In this document: one piece after another, positions 5,314 to 6,514 of the stretch
Layout: each line of letters starts with the position of its first letter
How positions within the stretch are numbered: position 1 is the stretch's first letter
NCBI GenBank assembly: GCA_945878745.1
Contig: CAMDVY010000178.1
Span: 1-6,514, forward strand
Direction: 5' to 3'
Source: Klebsiella pneumoniae
GTDB taxonomy: Bacteria > Pseudomonadota > Gammaproteobacteria > Pseudomonadales > Azotimanducaceae
DNA: 6,514 nucleotides
Made by a program: the position numbers and the translations under genes
The notes under the pieces: generated by a model
Told to the model about the DNA's origin: nothing
Seen by the model: the letters and a program-made list of their open reading frames with translations, nothing else
Database searches by the model: none

Positions 5314-6514
5314 TGTGTGACTCCTTGTTGGACTCTTTTCTCAACGCGTTTTTCAACACGTTCGTTTACTTCGTCCTGCAGTCTGAGTGAGGCCAGCAGG
5401 GTAGGCAAGTTCTCGCTGATGTTCAGGTTGTAGTGAATCGGTCGCCCTTTTTCGATCTTCGCGTTTCGTCCGCGAAGCCGAATGGCTGCGAGCAGATCGC
5501 CTTTCACATCGTAATCGAGATCGGCTTCCAGGGTTTCATACTGGAAATCCTCCAGCGCACGCAAGGCAAAATCCAGCCCGGGTTGATTGACGGATTGTGC
5601 GAGACTCGACGCCAGGCGAATGACACCTGCACTGGTGTTACGCAGAGTGCCGCCCTTCACCGTGATGACGTCATCCACAATGTTCACTGGAATCTGGCCA
5701 TCGAGCCTGCCTTCTCCATAAAGATCCTTGCCTTCCAGAGCAAGTACAGCGCCAAGATCCAAGCCATGCAGATCGACTTTCAAGGTTGCGTCACCACCAG
5801 CCATGTCATAGGCAAACGGAGCAATGATAAACGCACCACCCAGCAGCTTGCCGTTGGTTGCGGAGAGATTGACGAGGTCACCACGCATGGAAATTTCCGT
5901 GCGGATTTCTGTTATCGGAACGCCTGGATCAACGCTCGCCAGGCTCACATCGGGGAGATCCGCATGCACCGTCGAATCCTTGAGGAGCTTGACCACCACT
6001 GTACTGGAGACGCCGTTGAGCACCATATCGTCATAGGTTAGGCGGCCATTCTTGAATGTGCCCTGAACATTCGTGGTCAGTGCCTCACCCTGGAGCCGAC
6101 CTTCCAGATTGCCAGCAAACGTCCCACCGACGACATCATATTCAGATTGCATACCCAGCGTGGACACCAGTAGCGGCCGTCTGACAACCCAGTTCAGAGG
6201 GCCTTTGAAACGCCAGTCGTCGAACGTATCATCCACCGCCACATGCAGTGGAATGGACTGACCCTGCAACGCCACGTTTACGTCAGCGGTGTAGCCTGCC
6301 CCGTCTGTCCGACCCTTGCCCTCAAGCGACAGGGCATTGATCAGCACCTTCGTTTCATAGTCCTGCCAGTTCAGGTCTCCTTTGCTCGTCATGGAGAAAA
6401 CGAGCGGATCTGCGGTGTCGAGCGTCATGCTGAACTCTGGTGACTTCCACAATAACGTGGTGCCATCGTCCTGCTGATGGACTTCAAACGGTGTGGCAGA
6501 TACCTTCCAACGCT
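5310..6514 (-). CDS. ydbH: YdbH family AsmA-like intermembrane phospholipid transport protein, C-terminal part only
   Basis: About 400 residues are visible, open to the right edge, so the N-terminal membrane anchor and start are outside; E. coli YdbH has about 880 residues, so this is somewhat under half. The visible part is a long run of alternating polar and hydrophobic beta strands with Gly-Asp turns, typical of the beta-taco groove of AsmA/TamB-like proteins that shield lipid chains across the periplasm. Near the C-terminus the segment GRPIHYNLNISENLPTLL (5394-5447) matches the conserved end of the DctA-YdbH family. The last 22 residues are a charged tail with repeated ERV/EKRV units (5331-5366). 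With TamB and YhdP, YdbH provides redundant phospholipid transport to the outer membrane in E. coli. The older label 'dicarboxylate transport' for this family is probably misleading. Overlap with ynbE by ATGA and the ynbE-ydbL order confirm identity. Confidence 0.9.
   Translation of the reverse strand, partial: RWKVSATPFEVHQQDDGTTLLWKSPEFSMTLDTADPLVFSMTSKGDLNWQDYETKVLINALSLEGKGRTDGAGYTADVNVALQGQSIPLHVAVDDTFDDWRFKGPLNWVVRRPLLVSTLGMQSEYDVVGGTFAGNLEGRLQGEALTTNVQGTFKNGRLTYDDMVLNGVSSTVVVKLLKDSTVHADLPDVSLASVDPGVPITEIRTEISMRGDLVNLSATNGKLLGGAFIIAPFAYDMAGGDATLKVDLHGLDLGAVLALEGKDLYGEGRLDGQIPVNIVDDVITVKGGTLRNTSAGVIRLASSLAQSVNQPGLDFALRALEDFQYETLEADLDYDVKGDLLAAIRLRGRNAKIEKGRPIHYNLNISENLPTLLASLRLQDEVNERVEKRVEKRVQQGVTQ

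Noticed and set aside
5433..6041. A 202-codon plus-strand open frame
   Set aside because: Antisense to ydbH, which has operon context and a conserved C-terminal segment; no ribosome binding site or domain supports the plus-strand reading.

Overview
The window looks like chromosomal DNA of a gammaproteobacterium. GC content is moderate to high, a ydbH-ynbE-ydbL operon is recognisable, and GTAG-headed REP palindromes of the type common in Pseudomonas and Xanthomonas relatives are present. The genus cannot be fixed from the sequence. Two gene blocks meet tail to tail near position 4728.

The left block (1-4715) is a cluster of three Hanks-type (PknB-like) serine/threonine protein kinases. Kinase 2 (2821 down to 1019, minus strand) and kinase 1 (852 down past the left edge, minus strand) run in the same direction and are separated by 166 bp that carries a REP repeat cluster. 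Kinase 3 (2973-4715, plus strand) diverges from kinase 2 across a 151-bp promoter region. All three have the lysine, HRD, DFG and APE motifs of active kinases. Kinases 2 and 3 are single-pass membrane receptors: a cytoplasmic kinase domain, one transmembrane helix, a low-complexity linker and an outer beta-rich domain. Those outer domains differ completely, which suggests different stimuli. Kinases 1 and 3 are close paralogues (about two thirds identical by eye) although kinase 2 lies between them and they point in opposite directions.

The right block (4740-6514, minus strand) is an operon in the order ydbH (C-terminal part only), ynbE, ydbL. The genes are tightly coupled: a 4-bp ATGA overlap between ydbH and ynbE, and 10 bp between ynbE and ydbL. 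In E. coli YdbH is an AsmA-like protein that, with the lipoprotein YnbE, forms a bridge for phospholipid transport to the outer membrane; YdbL is a periplasmic modulator. Whether the kinases have anything to do with this transport system is unknown; the two blocks are convergent and not co-transcribed.

No RNA gene, CRISPR array, insertion sequence or origin was seen. The whole window is coding except 853-1018, 2822-2972 and the 24 bp at 4716-4739.
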